From positions 667,226,352 through 667,290,351 of the forward strand of contig NC_081412.1 of NCBI RefSeq assembly GCF_030272615.1: a stretch of 64,000 bases of DNA, read 5' to 3'. Below the pieces are notes generated by a model, which worked only from the letters and a program-made list of their open reading frames with translations, had not been told where the DNA came from and ran no database searches. Positions 44,684 to 57,059 of this stretch are shown one piece after another. Source of the stretch: Cryptomeria japonica (Eukaryota > Streptophyta > Pinopsida > Cupressales > Cupressaceae). The translations under genes were made by a program, and so were the position numbers. Each line of letters opens with the position of its first letter. Within the stretch, counting starts at the first letter, position 1.

Positions 44684-47026
44684 TCAGCTCTTGCCTGCAC
44701 CACTCTTGCCCGTAACCCTTCTAACATATTTTGCATCTTCTGTTTTGCCTTTTTCTTTAAGGCTGCTAACCAAGGTATCATAACAGCTCAGATTAAGTGG
44801 TCCACCTTTTTTTACAATTCCACGTAAGAGATGAACAGCATCATCGAGTTTGCCATCACTGCAAAGAGCATTGATAGCAGTATCATAAGTTGCAGTACTT
44901 ATATTACATTTCTTGAACATAACAAATACTAGCAATCTCTGAGCCGTGGATGATTTCCCATTCTTACAAAGTTCATCTATTTGTTTATTAAAATCAGGAA
45001 TGCAATCCTTTTCAAACATCAAATTAAGGCGATCTAAGACTTCTTCCATGTGTCCACGGTCAAGTAGAACTCCCAAAATCATGGGCATTAGATCCAAATT
45101 CTCTTTCACATCCTTCTCCAACATAGTTTTCATAACCCTGCTTGCAGTCTGAAATCTACCATCTGAAAAGAGACTTTCAATGACAGCGCGGAATAGAGAA
45201 GCACTAGGCAAGTGACCACTTTCAATCATCTTATCTAAAACACTTCTTGCTTCTGGAGGCTGCCCCTTCTGCAGATAGCTTTCTATCAAACCATTGTATA
45301 TATCAGCACTTGCAGCAAGGCTTTTCCTTACCATTATTTTGAGAAGCTCAAAACCTGCCTCAGGTGTGCCCTCCTGGCAATGACCAAGGATAATATTTTC
45401 GAAGATTGAAGAATCAGGATCTCCCCTTTTAAGCAACTTTCTAAAAAGCTCTTCTGATTTCTGAGTTTTACCTTTTTCACAAAGATGTTTGAGCATAGGA
45501 CCATACGCTATGAACTCAGAGCTAACTTTTTCAGGATCAGGTAAAACACCCTTCTGCAAAAGATCATCCAAGATCTTAATCGATTTATCAAATCTTCCTC
45601 TCTTAAAAAGGCCAATAATCAGCACATTATAGGTTGCATAATCAGCCAAAACGCTTAACTGGGACATATGATCAAAAGTCTCCACTGCCCCTTTCAAATT
45701 GCCTGTCTCGCACTGACCACTTATCAAAGCATGAAACATCGAAGCACTGGGTTTCATGTCACGTTGCACCATGTCATTTAAGAGTCTTTGTGCCTCTTTC
45801 AACCTTTTCGCCTCGCACAGGCAAGGAACCAAAGTAATATATGTAATCTCATCGGCACTCACTCCTTTGCTGACCATCTCCTTAAAATACTCTAAGGCTT
45901 TGTCTACAGAGTTATCATTACAAAATCCTTTGATCAAAGTTGTATATGTAACCACATCAGGAGAAATATCCTTTTCCTTCATTTCATTCACCACATTCAG
46001 GGCATCATCCAATTTCCCTGCCCTACAAAATCCATCCAGAAGAGTATTATATGTCACTACCGTAGGACTAATGCCGGAGCTGATCATATCATTCAAAAAT
46101 CTTTGAGCAGAACCAAACTTCCCCTTCAGGCAAAAACCCCTAATAAGAATATTAAAAGTAAAAACATCAGGCTTCAGACCATCCTCCGACATCTTATTAT
46201 AATACCTCTTGGCCATGTCAGTCCTACCACTTCTAATCAAAGCAAAGAAAAAATTATTGTATGTCAGAACAGTGGGCTTTACACCCATTTCCCTCATTGT
46301 CTTAAACATCTTAACAGACTCCATCGCAATTCCACTCTTGCCATAGGACTTAATAAGGCTATTAAAAACATCATCTCTCATCTGAACCCCCTTCTCAGGC
46401 ATCTGAAACAGGAGGGTTCTGGCAGCACAGATTTTTTTAGCCCTGCCAAAGATTTCAAGCATCTTAAAATAGGTCCAACTATCATGTTTGAACCCGTTTC
46501 TCTCAGCCCATCTGAAAAACCGAATGGCAAGTTTTGATGTTTTGGCCTTACCCAAAACACCCATGACTGTATTATGGCTTAAAGTCGGGGCTGCCTTCCA
46601 CATTTTTGTTTGTAACCTAGGGCTCCAGGGACCACTATGCATGATTTTGCAAAGAGTTTCGACTGGGCTTTCAAGAATTTGAGGCTTACCTCTCTTAATA
46701 CGTTTGCGCTTGCCGACGATGTCTGTCTCCATTGTCGATTCCCTGCCTGTCTCTTTTACTACTCTTTCGGTCAGACCTCCCTGCATATCTGAAACATCCA
46801 CGTGAATTTCTGAGAGACCCGCTTCAGCTTCTGAGACTTGCACATCTTCCGTCGATTGCAATACGATCTGAGCAGCTCCAGCTGCCTCATTGGTATCGAG
46901 TGTTGTTGATATGGAACGTAATATGGCTATGTGTGGGGATTGAATCCTGTGAAAACCACAGAGTAGTCTTGCAGATAACATGTGGGAAAGTGGCGTTCTG
47001 AGGAAGTGTTGGGCAGAGGAGGTCAT
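44684..47026 (-). CDS. Mitochondrial P-type PPR protein, At2g37230-like
   Basis: An intact, intronless 780-residue gene. Residues 1 to about 43 are rich in Arg, Ser and Leu with no acidic residue, as in a mitochondrial targeting peptide. Residues about 60-115 form a low-complexity linker with a basic KRKRIKRGK cluster. From about residue 150 to 760 there are roughly 14-16 PPR units of the 35-residue P type, such as VVTYNTLLDGFCRAGKLDDA. No E or DYW editing domain follows. Order and wording (LPSASLFRAVIESLF, GRFQTASRVM, AKRYYNKMSEDGLKPD) match the Arabidopsis At2g37230 protein as I remember it, which is of similar length. PPR proteins bind RNA sequence-specifically in organelles; I recall this one as a mitoribosome-associated PPR, a point I could not check. 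Position 5/35 pairs can be read in several units (Asn-Asp, Thr-Asp). The start is the first ATG of the frame and gives the targeting peptide. Confidence 0.93.
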   Translation of the reverse strand: MTSSAQHFLRTPLSHMLSARLLCGFHRIQSPHIAILRSISTTLDTNEAAGAAQIVLQSTEDVQVSEAEAGLSEIHVDVSDMQGGLTERVVKETGRESTMETDIVGKRKRIKRGKPQILESPVETLCKIMHSGPWSPRLQTKMWKAAPTLSHNTVMGVLGKAKTSKLAIRFFRWAERNGFKHDSWTYFKMLEIFGRAKKICAARTLLFQMPEKGVQMRDDVFNSLIKSYGKSGIAMESVKMFKTMREMGVKPTVLTYNNFFFALIRSGRTDMAKRYYNKMSEDGLKPDVFTFNILIRGFCLKGKFGSAQRFLNDMISSGISPTVVTYNTLLDGFCRAGKLDDALNVVNEMKEKDISPDVVTYTTLIKGFCNDNSVDKALEYFKEMVSKGVSADEITYITLVPCLCEAKRLKEAQRLLNDMVQRDMKPSASMFHALISGQCETGNLKGAVETFDHMSQLSVLADYATYNVLIIGLFKRGRFDKSIKILDDLLQKGVLPDPEKVSSEFIAYGPMLKHLCEKGKTQKSEELFRKLLKRGDPDSSIFENIILGHCQEGTPEAGFELLKIMVRKSLAASADIYNGLIESYLQKGQPPEARSVLDKMIESGHLPSASLFRAVIESLFSDGRFQTASRVMKTMLEKDVKENLDLMPMILGVLLDRGHMEEVLDRLNLMFEKDCIPDFNKQIDELCKNGKSSTAQRLLVFVMFKKCNISTATYDTAINALCSDGKLDDAVHLLRGIVKKGGPLNLSCYDTLVSSLKEKGKTEDAKYVRRVTGKSGAGKS

Positions 47027-47066
47027 TTTGGCTGGGGAGATTAGAGGTAGTTCGAGAGAAAGAAAG

Positions 47067-47072
47067 TGGGCT
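47067..47072 (+). promoter_or_regulatory. Site II-type element upstream of the PPR gene
   Basis: TGGGCT lies 41 bp upstream of the PPR start codon (read on the strand opposite the gene). TGGGC(C/T) site II elements act in either orientation and are enriched in plant promoters for ribosomal and mitochondrial proteins. A single short motif, so modest weight. Confidence 0.35.
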
Positions 47073-47186
47073 AGTACAGTCGCTCATGTTATTGGATCGC
47101 CAGCCATGAAAATGAAAATGTTCTTGAAAAACGATGTTAAGATGTAACTGGGCGGGGCAGAGAATGATTCAGATTTAAAAAGGGGT

Positions 47187-47195
47187 TTAGGGTTT
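47187..47195 (-). promoter_or_regulatory. Telo-box upstream of the PPR gene
   Basis: The minus strand reads AAACCCTAA about 160 bp upstream of the start codon. Telo-boxes near start sites, often with site II elements, mark plant genes for the translation apparatus. This fits a PPR protein working with mitochondrial ribosomes. Confidence 0.45.
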
Positions 47196-47199
47196 TATT

Positions 47200-50100
47200 T
47201 TGTAAGATGTGTCCTCCAAAAAAAACATGAATTTCCTTTGCTGGTGTGGATTATGGTTTCGTTTTTGTTTTATAAACAGGAAAATCAAAAATAAAATATA
47301 CATAAAAAGATTAATTGAGTTGCATGTCATGAGTTTCTTTTGCTGGGGTGGATTTGTTGGGATGTTTTTATATGTTTTTTTAAAGCTTGTTCAGATATTT
47401 ATATGGTTTTATTTTATTTTTAATAAATTTATTTTATTTATCTTTATATTTATCATGTTTATTAGTACTTGCCTTAGTACTATTGCAATTGGTTGGCCAA
47501 ATTTTTATTAATTCAGTTATTATTAAATTGTTTTTCCATTAATTATATCTATGAAATTTGCATCTTTTAATGATGACCTATAATAATTTTTTATTAATAA
47601 CAAATATAGTTAAAATCTTTTTAACTCATGGCTTATAATAATATATATTACCTATTTCTTAACAAATATAATCTTTAATATGTTTAAATTTTTACTGTAC
47701 AATTTGAACAAATTCTTCTTATGTTAATGAAATATATTTTTGTACAATTTGAGCAAATTCTTCTTATGTTAATAAAATATAGTTTGTAATGTTTAAAAAA
47801 AAAATCACAACACTTTGAATATATATATTTTCTATATTTTCATTTTTTTAGATTTATTTATTTTTTAATAACCCTATATTAATCACAATTGTATCAATTA
47901 TTGTTGCATACAATTATTATTTTTTTTGCCCAAATCAATAATATTAAAGTTGTTGTTATCTTTTCAAATTTATTTAACAATATTATTTTAGTTATTCTCA
48001 TGTAATTTAATACAATTTAATAAATAAATAAAAATAACAACATAATAATAATAAATATATTAAAATTTATAATATAATAAAAAAATTAATAATAAAAATA
48101 CAATAATATAAAAATCTTAATGTTTATTTATGTGACACTACTTTGAATCTAACCTTAAATCTATCTCTATGTATCTCTAATTGATTCATAACATAACCAT
48201 AAACTAAATATTTAACTTAAGCCTAGCCTAGCATAACTTTAAACATAACACTAATTTAATAATTATCCTAAAATATATAAATTAATAATATTATTTTAGT
48301 TAGATTAGGTTATCCTCGTGTAATTTAATAATATAAAATTTTTATAAGAAAATAATATTGTTAATATAATAATAATATAATATTTAAAATAACAATATTT
48401 TGTTATTATAATACTAAAATTATTTATTTTAGTTTTCTTATTTTCATTTAATTCAATATTTTATCATTATAAATGCAATAGAATTAGATAATATTACAAT
48501 GAAGTTACAATGACAATTCAAATCGCATTGACTATTTCCTAAATCATATAACTATAATCTTACCAAATAGACTTAATCAACTAATTCAAATGATCATTCT
48601 TAAATAATAGTTATATTTATTAGTACTTGTGGTTAGGCAAATACTATTGTAATGAGTTTTTCTTTTTTACAATTAACTAGTTATTAAAAAAATTAATTTG
48701 AAGCAATTACAAACAAGGTTTTATTTTTGTTTTTAAAAGTATTTTTATTTTCTAAAGTTACTTGTGCAATTTTTAAGTTTACATATTATAAAAATTATTT
48801 TTTTGTATCCTAATTGGCCAATACAACTTTTGTTGTTATAAGCGGATTTTTCGGAAATCTAAAACAAATAATGTTCGTGACAACCATTTAGACAGGAATA
48901 TAGGTACCCATTAATAATGTAATTTTTTATATTCCAGTAGTCCATCAATTGATGTTTGGTGTTAAATATTTAGATTAACTAGTTTTATTGATGTTTTTTA
49001 TAAAAATATTATCATATAAAATTTATTTTATTTAATTAATATACATAAAAAACTAAAAAGTTGTTACAATTAATCTTGAACTATGATCTATTAGGAATTA
49101 TATTTTATTTTTTTAATATATATAATTTATCATATATTTATAATATTAAATAAAAAATTCATATTGAAAATTTACTTGATAACAAAATTAATATAAAAAA
49201 TAATAATAAATCAATTTATTATTGTAAAACCTAAGGAGAGTAGGGGTTTTAGCAAAATGAAATACTAAAGATTAGCTCATGGTTGAGTTTTTTTTTTTTT
49301 TGGAAAAACATCATTTTTATGAAACTCTTCAAAATTTATACAAGTATCTTTGCTCCCCATTACAAGTCACAAACAATAGCTAACGATACTTTAAAACATC
49401 GCTTATGCATATTTGTAACATTGATAAAATTGCTAAGTATATTTCTTGCACTCTTCAGCCCTCTAATATACAACTCAAATTATTTAAGATTTCAATTACA
49501 CTCAATTAAAAATTAACAAAGGCAAGTACTCACCAATATTTGGCACTTGTTAATTCTATTACAATATTACAAGTACTCGCCACTATGTAAGACTTGTTAC
49601 TTCTATTTCTACTATAATATAACGACAAGTATTGGCCACTATGTGGCACTTGTTTATGTATTTGTTTTCATTTAGTTATATTTCATATTTGAATTTGATG
49701 ATTATTTTATTTTCAAATGTTTTCATATAAGTGGAAACAATTTTCATTGTGGTGGATTTATCTATTTCCAATTTAAAATTCAATATTTAAATTTGGTCAA
49801 TTAGCTCTCTTTAACCTTCTACCTTGAGTCAACTAAAAATAATTTCGATGTAATTTGATGTTTTGTTCTGGTATTAAAAGACATTCATTGCAATCAATAT
49901 CATAATCCTCAAGCATTTTAAAATTTGTTCATTATAGAGAGCATTAGAGTATTGAATAGTTATACACTTTGATTTTGTGCAATAAAGAGTAAAGAAACTA
50001 CATTTTTTATGCTTGCCTATTGCTTTCACTATTGTTTAAATTCAAGGAGTTATCAAGGGTTGGTCCCCTCACAAGTTGTCTCCACAGCAATCTAATAAGG

Positions 50101-50700
50101 TATTTAACTATATTATTAACCCAACTTTTAGAAAAAGGTAGAGTATAATACTCTATATTAGGCAAAGTTGCAAGATCCGTGAAGATTGCCAAGAAGAATT
50201 TAAAGCACAAGTTTTGATCCAAAATCAATAATTTACTCACAACTACAAATTTGTTAGTTTACATAACACAAACTTAATGTGGACTTTCAAAAATATTTCA
50301 CTAACAAAGAGACATTATTTTTAAATATTGTCAACAAGTTCTAGAAACTTATTCATTTGTCATCATTATTCAATTATCGAGCTAAGTATCAACCTCCACT
50401 TTATTTAATTTCTAAAGTATATTGTCAAATTTGTATCCCTCAACTACACACTTAATTAATCTAGATTGATTATGCTTATTTGCTCATAATAATTCAATTG
50501 ACCCAAATTCCACCAATTATCAATCTTTACTTTTTATTTATATATATTACAATGGGTCCATACATTTTTTTAACAGAAATAATTCTACAATTAATTACAA
50601 GAAAAATAAAGTTTTAATATTATAGAATGTTCACAATAAAACGATAGTTGGTATTTATGGCCCAAAACAATAGCAATTAAAAGCGTCTAAGAAACCAAAC
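47200..50700. other. AT-rich intergenic DNA
   Basis: Very AT-rich, with long A/T runs and no supported gene. Near 49505-49660 a phrase of the type AAGTACTCGCCACTATGTGGCACTTG recurs about three times at 60-70-bp spacing, a small degraded tandem repeat. No element termini were found. Confidence 0.6.
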
Positions 50701-52844
50701 ACAACTTAAAGCATGTGCAACTATGTTAGAGGTTGGTGTAGGAGGATGATTAGTCCTAGGTAAAACCCACTTAGAGAGTCAAGAAAATCTAGATCCACCC
50801 ACCTATCTTGACTAACTATTTAATCCTACATAACCAAGGGGGGCAAAATACTTAAGCAAGTACAAAAGCATATTCAAAAAATCCACGGCTTGAGGCAAGT
50901 GCATTACCATGCCACCCCATCAAGAACTAAAAGTTGTCCTGCAAGGGAAAGTGGACCGCACATGTTACATGGTTGACAGTGAGAAATGGCTTTGATTGAA
51001 AAAGTGATTGAAGGAGGCATGGTGTAACTAGCAGCATCGAGAGGAACCCAACTCATGGTGCCTGAAGTGCCCCCCTAATTAAGTAGACCTTGTAAATATC
51101 GAAACCTAAGAGTAACTTTCTCCATGTGCACCTAGATTAAAAAATACCTTGAGGAAATTGCATTCACTTTCTCAATCAATGAGAAACTATAACTAATAGA
51201 TTAATTATGAAAAAATGCTTAAAATTTTCATATTTGAAAAAAATAGCAAATCTAAAGAAATTCCAAAGTCTAGAAATGCAGGTTGGCCATAGGGCATATC
51301 CCAAAAGGTAACAACTCTCCAAGAGAAGAATTTTAGATGATAAGATGTAAAAAGGTTGTGAATACATTAACAAGAATTCTAGCCTTCAAAACAAGTCCAA
51401 AAGGAATACTTAAAAGTCCCAATTATGTAACAACTAGACAATCTAGACTATTTTTTGTCTTAGATGAACCAACCTCTAGACAAGAGACAAACTCTGATAG
51501 TATAAAATCTATGGAAAGGAAGTAAATTTAGGCTTAATCATGACCTACCATGTTCTTGAGCCAAGTGTAAGGGAAAGAATGAATTACCTCCACATAAGTT
51601 GATTTTTATAAGAGCTAAAGAAAAGGGACTAAGCATTCTATATAGTGGCCTAATAGTATGATTCCTAAAGTTTGTATCATGATTCCACCACTATTATTTC
51701 CACTAAGAACATGGAGCTTGAGGCCCTTAATTTTGTAGCAAGACATCATGGTTGATCTCCTAAATTCTCTAGATAGGAGGAAAACATTAATTAAAGAGCT
51801 CAAGTATTAGTCACAAAGTTGACCATTAAGTCAACTCTCTAAAAGAGACAAGATCCCTTGTGTTGTGAATGCCTTTGTGAAAAACCAATAGTGCTTTGAT
51901 TACAAGAGAATCAACAAAAGGTAGGCTAGAAGAATTAATTATGGGAGATCACCAAAGACACTATTGATCAAAGTATAATCCTACCCTAAAACTATCGCCA
52001 ACCCTCTTGAGAAAGAGCTTTACACAATCAAACTCTTTCCAAATTCTTTGAGCAAAAAATATTCCCTTGCTTTTAACCAAACTCAAAGTGATAAGAAGGA
52101 AATAGAAACCAATGCATTTCCAACATTTATTACCATATGGAAACCTTCATCAATTCAATGTCAAAGAATTTTCTAGTATTTGAGGCCTCGATACATCTAA
52201 TAACCCACTTAGAAAGAGATCTTGATTCTCTATACTGACATACCACCTTTTTCTTAGGGAAGACAACAAATATCTTAGGAAATTCTATGAAAACCACAAG
52301 ATTGTTGCATGTTGGTTGACAAGAAATCCCTCTAAAGATTTGTTAACTCCCATAAGCAGAATTGGAAGGTTGGAACATGAAGAATAATAAACATGAATAA
52401 CATTCAACACTTTAGTGTAGATCTAGAATTTACCTATCCATGAGAGAGGATTGAGGATCTAAAAATAGATACTATTTTGCATCATTTTAATAGCATGCTT
52501 CTAGAGAATGATAATAAAAATTTAAATATATAGGGAATGCCTACAAATGTAAACTCTCCTCTTTTCAATCAATTTCTCATGGAAATATTTAACCAGCATG
52601 GTAATAAGAAAGGACTATATCTATAGCATTGTGTCTTGTTTGTTGTAAGTTTCAACTAAAAGTGAAAAGTAATGTGTTGAGATAGGTCATGGCCTCATGG
52701 AAAGATTCTTGTTGTTCACCCAATGTGAGAAATGAATCATTTATAAATTACCCATTTATAAGCTACTAGGTGAAGGAAGGGGGTTAAATCCCTCGATCAA
52801 TCCAAGTGAAGCCTTGTGTGCTAGCATATTAGCAAAATCTTCAA
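50700..52844. other. Unassigned, possibly old LINE 3' region
   Basis: Lies downstream of the LINE reverse-transcriptase debris in its reading direction. Minus frames are full of stops; a segment near 52800-52850 (VEDFANMLAHKASLGLIEGF) fits the plant L1 reverse transcriptase. Further down nothing is recognisable. The region may be the rest of that LINE. Confidence 0.35.
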
Positions 52845-53215
52845 CTACCAAAATATACAGAGAAGAAGCCAATGGATAAACCTTTTGGATAGAATGGAAA
52901 ATGTCAAAGCTCTTAGAGACTCACATGTTGATAAACAAACAAGTTGAAGCATTACAAAAAAGGATTGAATGACCCTTTTGGATAGAATGGAAAAGGCCAA
53001 AGCGCTTAGAGACTCGCATGTTGATAAACAAACAACTTGAAGCATTACAAAATAAGGTTTGAATGAACCAAATAAAGAAGCTTCCAAATCTAAGAGTTTT
53101 GGGCATTGCAATAATGAAAGGCCATCCTATGTGGTCATAAGCCTTCTCAAAATCTATCTTTAGAAGAAGAAAATTTTGTAGAGATCGTGACCCATTCAAT
53201 CTCTTCCCAAGTGGA
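52845..53215 (-). pseudogene. L1-type LINE reverse transcriptase fragment
   Basis: The minus strand encodes LLLKIDFEKAYDHIGWPFI, the conserved start of a plant L1 reverse transcriptase (family pattern K-DFxKAYDxxxW), then FIWFIQTLFCNASSCLFIN and LFHSIQKGHSI. A 93-bp segment is duplicated in tandem (52881-52973 and 52974-53066), so the FCNAS-CLFINMR block appears twice. No endonuclease, 3' end or poly(A) tail was found. Confidence 0.7.
52881..53066 (-). repeat. 93-bp tandem duplication in LINE fragment
   Basis: Both copies begin CCTTTTGGATAGAATGGAAAA and contain ATGTTGATAAACAAACAA. They differ at about a tenth of positions, so the duplication is old. Confidence 0.85.
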
Positions 53216-53425
53216 AATGATGTTTATAGACATCTAAAAATAACTAATGCATTTTCACCTTGTCATTCACATTTTCATTAGGTCTTCTATCATTTATTAA
53301 TTAAATAATTTTTAAAATTATTTCATTAGCCTTTTCTGTCTATAATTAATTAAACATTTTATTTAATTAATTTTAACATTTTTATCTTATATTAATTTTA
53401 AAAAATTATTATTTACTTAATTTAC
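53216..53425. other. Short AT-rich spacer
   Basis: AT-rich DNA with TAATTAATTAAA-type runs between the LINE fragment and the gypsy LTR. Nothing else is seen. Confidence 0.6.
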
Positions 53426-55191
53426 TGTAATAGACTGCCTTAGTTGGAGAGGGATAGAGACTGATTTTTATGCTCACAGTATTCTGAAGTTATGTTGAAC
53501 CTGGTGCGTTTTTTGCGGTTTGGGCTTTTTGTTGTTTGCTTTACAATGAAATCATGCCAATAAATTTATGAACAAACATAAACTGACACCTAAACATGTG
53601 ATTACTATGAACTACTAATTAACTATACTTGCAGAAATAATCCAATCTTTCATTATTGTTCAACATTTCAATACAATACACCCAGTGCATTTAGGATAAA
53701 TAATACAATTCTTTGAATACAACAAGAATGCAGATGATTGAGAACCTAGTATTATCGCTTCATTCCAACTGAGTTTGCTCCAACAACATCTCCAAATTCA
53801 AACTGATTAGTCCACGCCCTTCACTCGACTTGATTGCTAGACCCTTTGCTTCTAACAGTGAATCTGTAACTTATTTCTTCTCCTTCCCACACAAGGTAAG
53901 CAACCATGACTTATTCCTCAATCTACGCCACAGGTATTAATCAGTTTTCCAACTCTGTCAAGTAGACATTTTATGTGATTAGTGGACTGTACCCTATGCC
54001 CAATTGCCTCTGTAATGTCACGTGTTCCCTGTGTGCTTTTGAATTAGTAGCTTCCTTCAGACGCCCAACCATTAGCACACAGTGGGAAACATTTCTTATG
54101 TGTTTCCCAAAGTGCCATGAATCTTGGTGTTCCAGTTGGAGGTAAATGCGAGGAAAGTATTTGTTTCCACTCTAACTCAACAACTATCCTGTAACTTAAC
54201 ACCCAGAAAATACATAGTTACCCCAGCCACTGACTTCTTCTATAGAATATCATTTGGGAATCAAGGTTGTGATTCACGTCTCATGTCTATCATTCAGCTA
54301 TGCGATTTCCTTGGGGTTGCCACCATATGATTCGAATCCACGCCCTTCACAGTACTAGACTGAACTCTAAATATAACAAATGACTTGCAACAATTTTTTT
54401 TTTTCAACAATATAAATCAAAAAAAATACCTTTCTTAACCCTGCGATTTTCTCCAGCAAGTTCACAAGTCGTATTGTAGCTTCTTATGCCAATTCAACTC
54501 TTCAATGACTGATTTATTTTTTCAGGATTTCCCCAACCTGATCTTTCACAGGCAAGAGAAATGATACACCTGATGGATTTTGTCACCAAATGCTAAAAAG
54601 ACTTTCCAAATTTTCTCCAAAAATTAGCTTCACAATTTCCAAAAACACCATACCCAAGATGCCCCCAAATCCTCATTAAACGCTCTATTTATTACTTCAC
54701 TTTGGCACACATCCCAAGGCACCAAAATGTGGGATAAATGAAAAATAGAATAAAATATTATTATCCCTTATGTCTCCCAAAAGAAAGGGACACTTTTAAT
54801 TTTCTTTTTTTCTGATTATAGTCCCAACATTAAATAATTCATTAAATAATTCACTAAGTTAAATATTTAATTTTAACTTAGGAACTTTTAATAAATTAGC
54901 CAAATAAACCATTAATTCCATAATATGGCAATCCAATTGGAAACAAATGAACCCAAAGAAGTCAACATAATAAATGCATCAAAATTTCCACTGTCACTAC
55001 GTTCCTGATGACTTACTATAAATAGTAAGTGTCTGGGAAAATCCATCAAATCACCTCCGTTTGGCTCGAAACTGAAAACACCTAGGCCAATTTCCTCACT
55101 AATCCCTAAAATGTCCTAGTTAGCTCTCAGGGCCATGGAAAAAAGGACTAACGACAAATCGCCAGATAACTGCTAGAAAGGGGACATTACA
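53426..55191 (-). repeat. 3' LTR of the gypsy element (complete, 1766 bp)
   Basis: On the minus strand it starts TGTAATGTCCCCTTTCTAG and ends GGCAGTCTATTACA. Inside the element it abuts a purine tract and the TTGCTTGAGGACAAGCAA-type motif. Confidence 0.85.
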
Positions 55192-55820
55192 ATCTGCCCC
55201 CCTTGAAATTGCTTGTCCTCAAGCAATATCATCTTTGGATGGTATAAGATCTGCTTATTATCCGAAGTGGCATCCTCTACCAGCAAATTCCTCCACTTCA
55301 CCAAATATTCCCTGATGACCCATCTTCGTAAGGTGTGCTCCCTAATCTCCAAAATGGCCTCAGGAGCCAAAAAAAGTTTCCCTTCATCATCAGGAGGAGG
55401 TGGCTCTGTTGAAGGTACAATATTATAACCCAACACTTTTTTGAGGCGTGATACATGAAAAACATTGTGCACCTTACTATATGTCGGTATCTCAAGTTCA
55501 TAAGCCACTTCTCCAACCCTCTTGATAACTTTGAATGGGTCGTAATAACGTGGCTTCAACTTTTCTGCACCACTCCTTTTAAGAGTGGATTGGCGGTAGG
55601 GTTGCAACATGAGGTAAACCATGTCACTCACCTCAAAAGATCTCTCTATTCTATGTTGATCTGCATATTGTTTTTGTTGATTTTGAGCTTTATGTATATT
55701 TTCTTTCAGTGATCTCATGATATCCCAACTCTCTTGTAAGAGATCCTTAACCTTTGGTACTCGACTGTCCCGAAAAAACAAATCTAAGAAGCTTGGGGCC
55801 TCATAACCATATAGGGCCAT
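55173..55820 (-). pseudogene. Gypsy integrase C-terminus and chromodomain-like tail
   Basis: A 215-codon open minus frame that continues the integrase: MALYGYEAPSFLDLFF, SFEVSDMVYLMLQPYRQSTL, KLKPRYYDPFKVIKRVGEVA (GPY/F-type module), HNVFHVSRLKKVLG, then a chromodomain-like end (ILEIREHTLRRW, REYLVKWRNLLVEDATSDN, LLEDKQFQGG). The stop lies about 18 bp inside the 3' LTR, so the gene and LTR overlap. The N-terminal Met is only the first ATG after an upstream stop. Confidence 0.85.
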
Positions 55821-55832
55821 AAAAGGTGAGAT

Positions 55833-56650
55833 CTAAATGGACATATGATAAGTGGTGTTATAACAATACTCTCCTAAATGTAACCACCTTGCCCACGCCT
55901 TTTGTTGCCCTGCAACATAATCGTGAAGGCATCCTTTCACCCACTTATTCACGATCTCTAACTGACCATCTGTTTGCGGGTGATAACTAGTGCCTAGAGT
56001 AAGCTTTGTCCCACACAACTTGAAGAGCTCCGACCAAAAATTACTCATAAACCAGTTGTCTCGATCACTCACAATACTCTGTGGCAACCTGTGCAACCTA
56101 AATACCTCTCTAAAAAACAATTTTATTGTCTATACTGTTGTATAGGTGGATGAAATAAAAAAAAAAGAGAAAAGTTTATCAACCAATCCACCACCACATG
56201 TATGCAATCCCTACCTTGGACCTTAGGTAGGCCCGTAATGAAATCCATTGACACACTATCCCACTTCCTCTTAGGAATGGGTAGGGGTTACAATAAATCA
56301 CCAGGGAAAGAGTGCTCATGCTTATTCTGCTGACACACTGGGTACTCCCTCACATACGGTAATACTTTTGTCTTGAGCCCTTTCCAAGTAAAATGATCTC
56401 TCACCTTCCTGTAAGTTTTGAAGAAACCTGGATGACCCACTAATAGTGGGAAGGCTCTCAAAATCTTCTGCTTCGCAGAACCTGGCACTAGATAAATTCT
56501 CTCCTTATATATGATCAAATCATTTTCCATTGCATACATGTCATCCTGGATAATTTCATCAATGATACCAGTAGCCCACTTGTCTTTTGTGTACTCTGCT
56601 AAAATCAATTGCCTCCAGTCATCCTCCAACACTCCCAAAGCACACAAATG
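55833..56650 (-). pseudogene. Gypsy integrase pseudogene
   Basis: Minus frame 56647-56288 holds the N-terminal zinc domain: HPGFFKTYRKVRDHFTWKGL, then VREYPVCQQNK, where the first Cys of the zinc pair is Tyr. The core follows with breaks: [17 protein letters not shown] (first Asp), VSDRDNWFMSNFW (second) and TDGQLEIVNKWVKGCL (third acidic residue). A stop-rich stretch lies near 56130-56180. Confidence 0.85.
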
Positions 56651-56743
56651 TGGTCTTCTCGATAAGGCATTAGCAACTATGTTTTTCTTGCCTCTGATGA
56701 AGACTATATAAAATTCATAAGCCTGTTGTTTGCTAGCCCATTT

Positions 56744-57049
56744 CTACTTCCTATCATTCAAATCTTCCTGCCCAAGGAAATGCCTCAAACTGTTATGGTT
56801 TGTCTTGGCAGTAAACTTACTAGCCACCAAATGCTGTCTAAATTTTGCCAAGGCATGCATGATCGCTAACATTTCCTTGTCGTAAATGTTGTAACTCCTC
56901 TCAAGCCCCCTCAATTTCCTACTCTCAAAAGTGATGGGGTGTCTATCTTGCATCAATACTGCACCAAGGCCCTTAGTCGAGGCATCACAATGCAATTCAA
57001 AAGTTCTACTGAAATCTAGAATAGCCAACACTGGACATGTCCTCGTCAA
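56744..57049 (-). pseudogene. Gypsy RNase H pseudogene
   Basis: An open 101-codon minus frame with LDFSRTFELHCDASTKGLGA, ITFESRKLRGLERSYNIYDK and EMLAIMHALAKFRQHL, the gypsy RNase H pattern including the first Asp and the Glu. A stop follows at KWASKQQAYEF, and the tail (KKNIVANALSRR) is readable past it. Confidence 0.85.
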
Positions 57050-57059
57050 CTCCTTAAAT

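Noticed and set aside
46103-46537. 144-codon plus-strand ORF and other frames opposite the PPR gene
   Set aside because: All lie antisense within the intact PPR coding sequence.
47186-47196. Telomeric repeat remnant
   Set aside because: Only one and a half units are present; its position upstream of a gene fits a telo-box.
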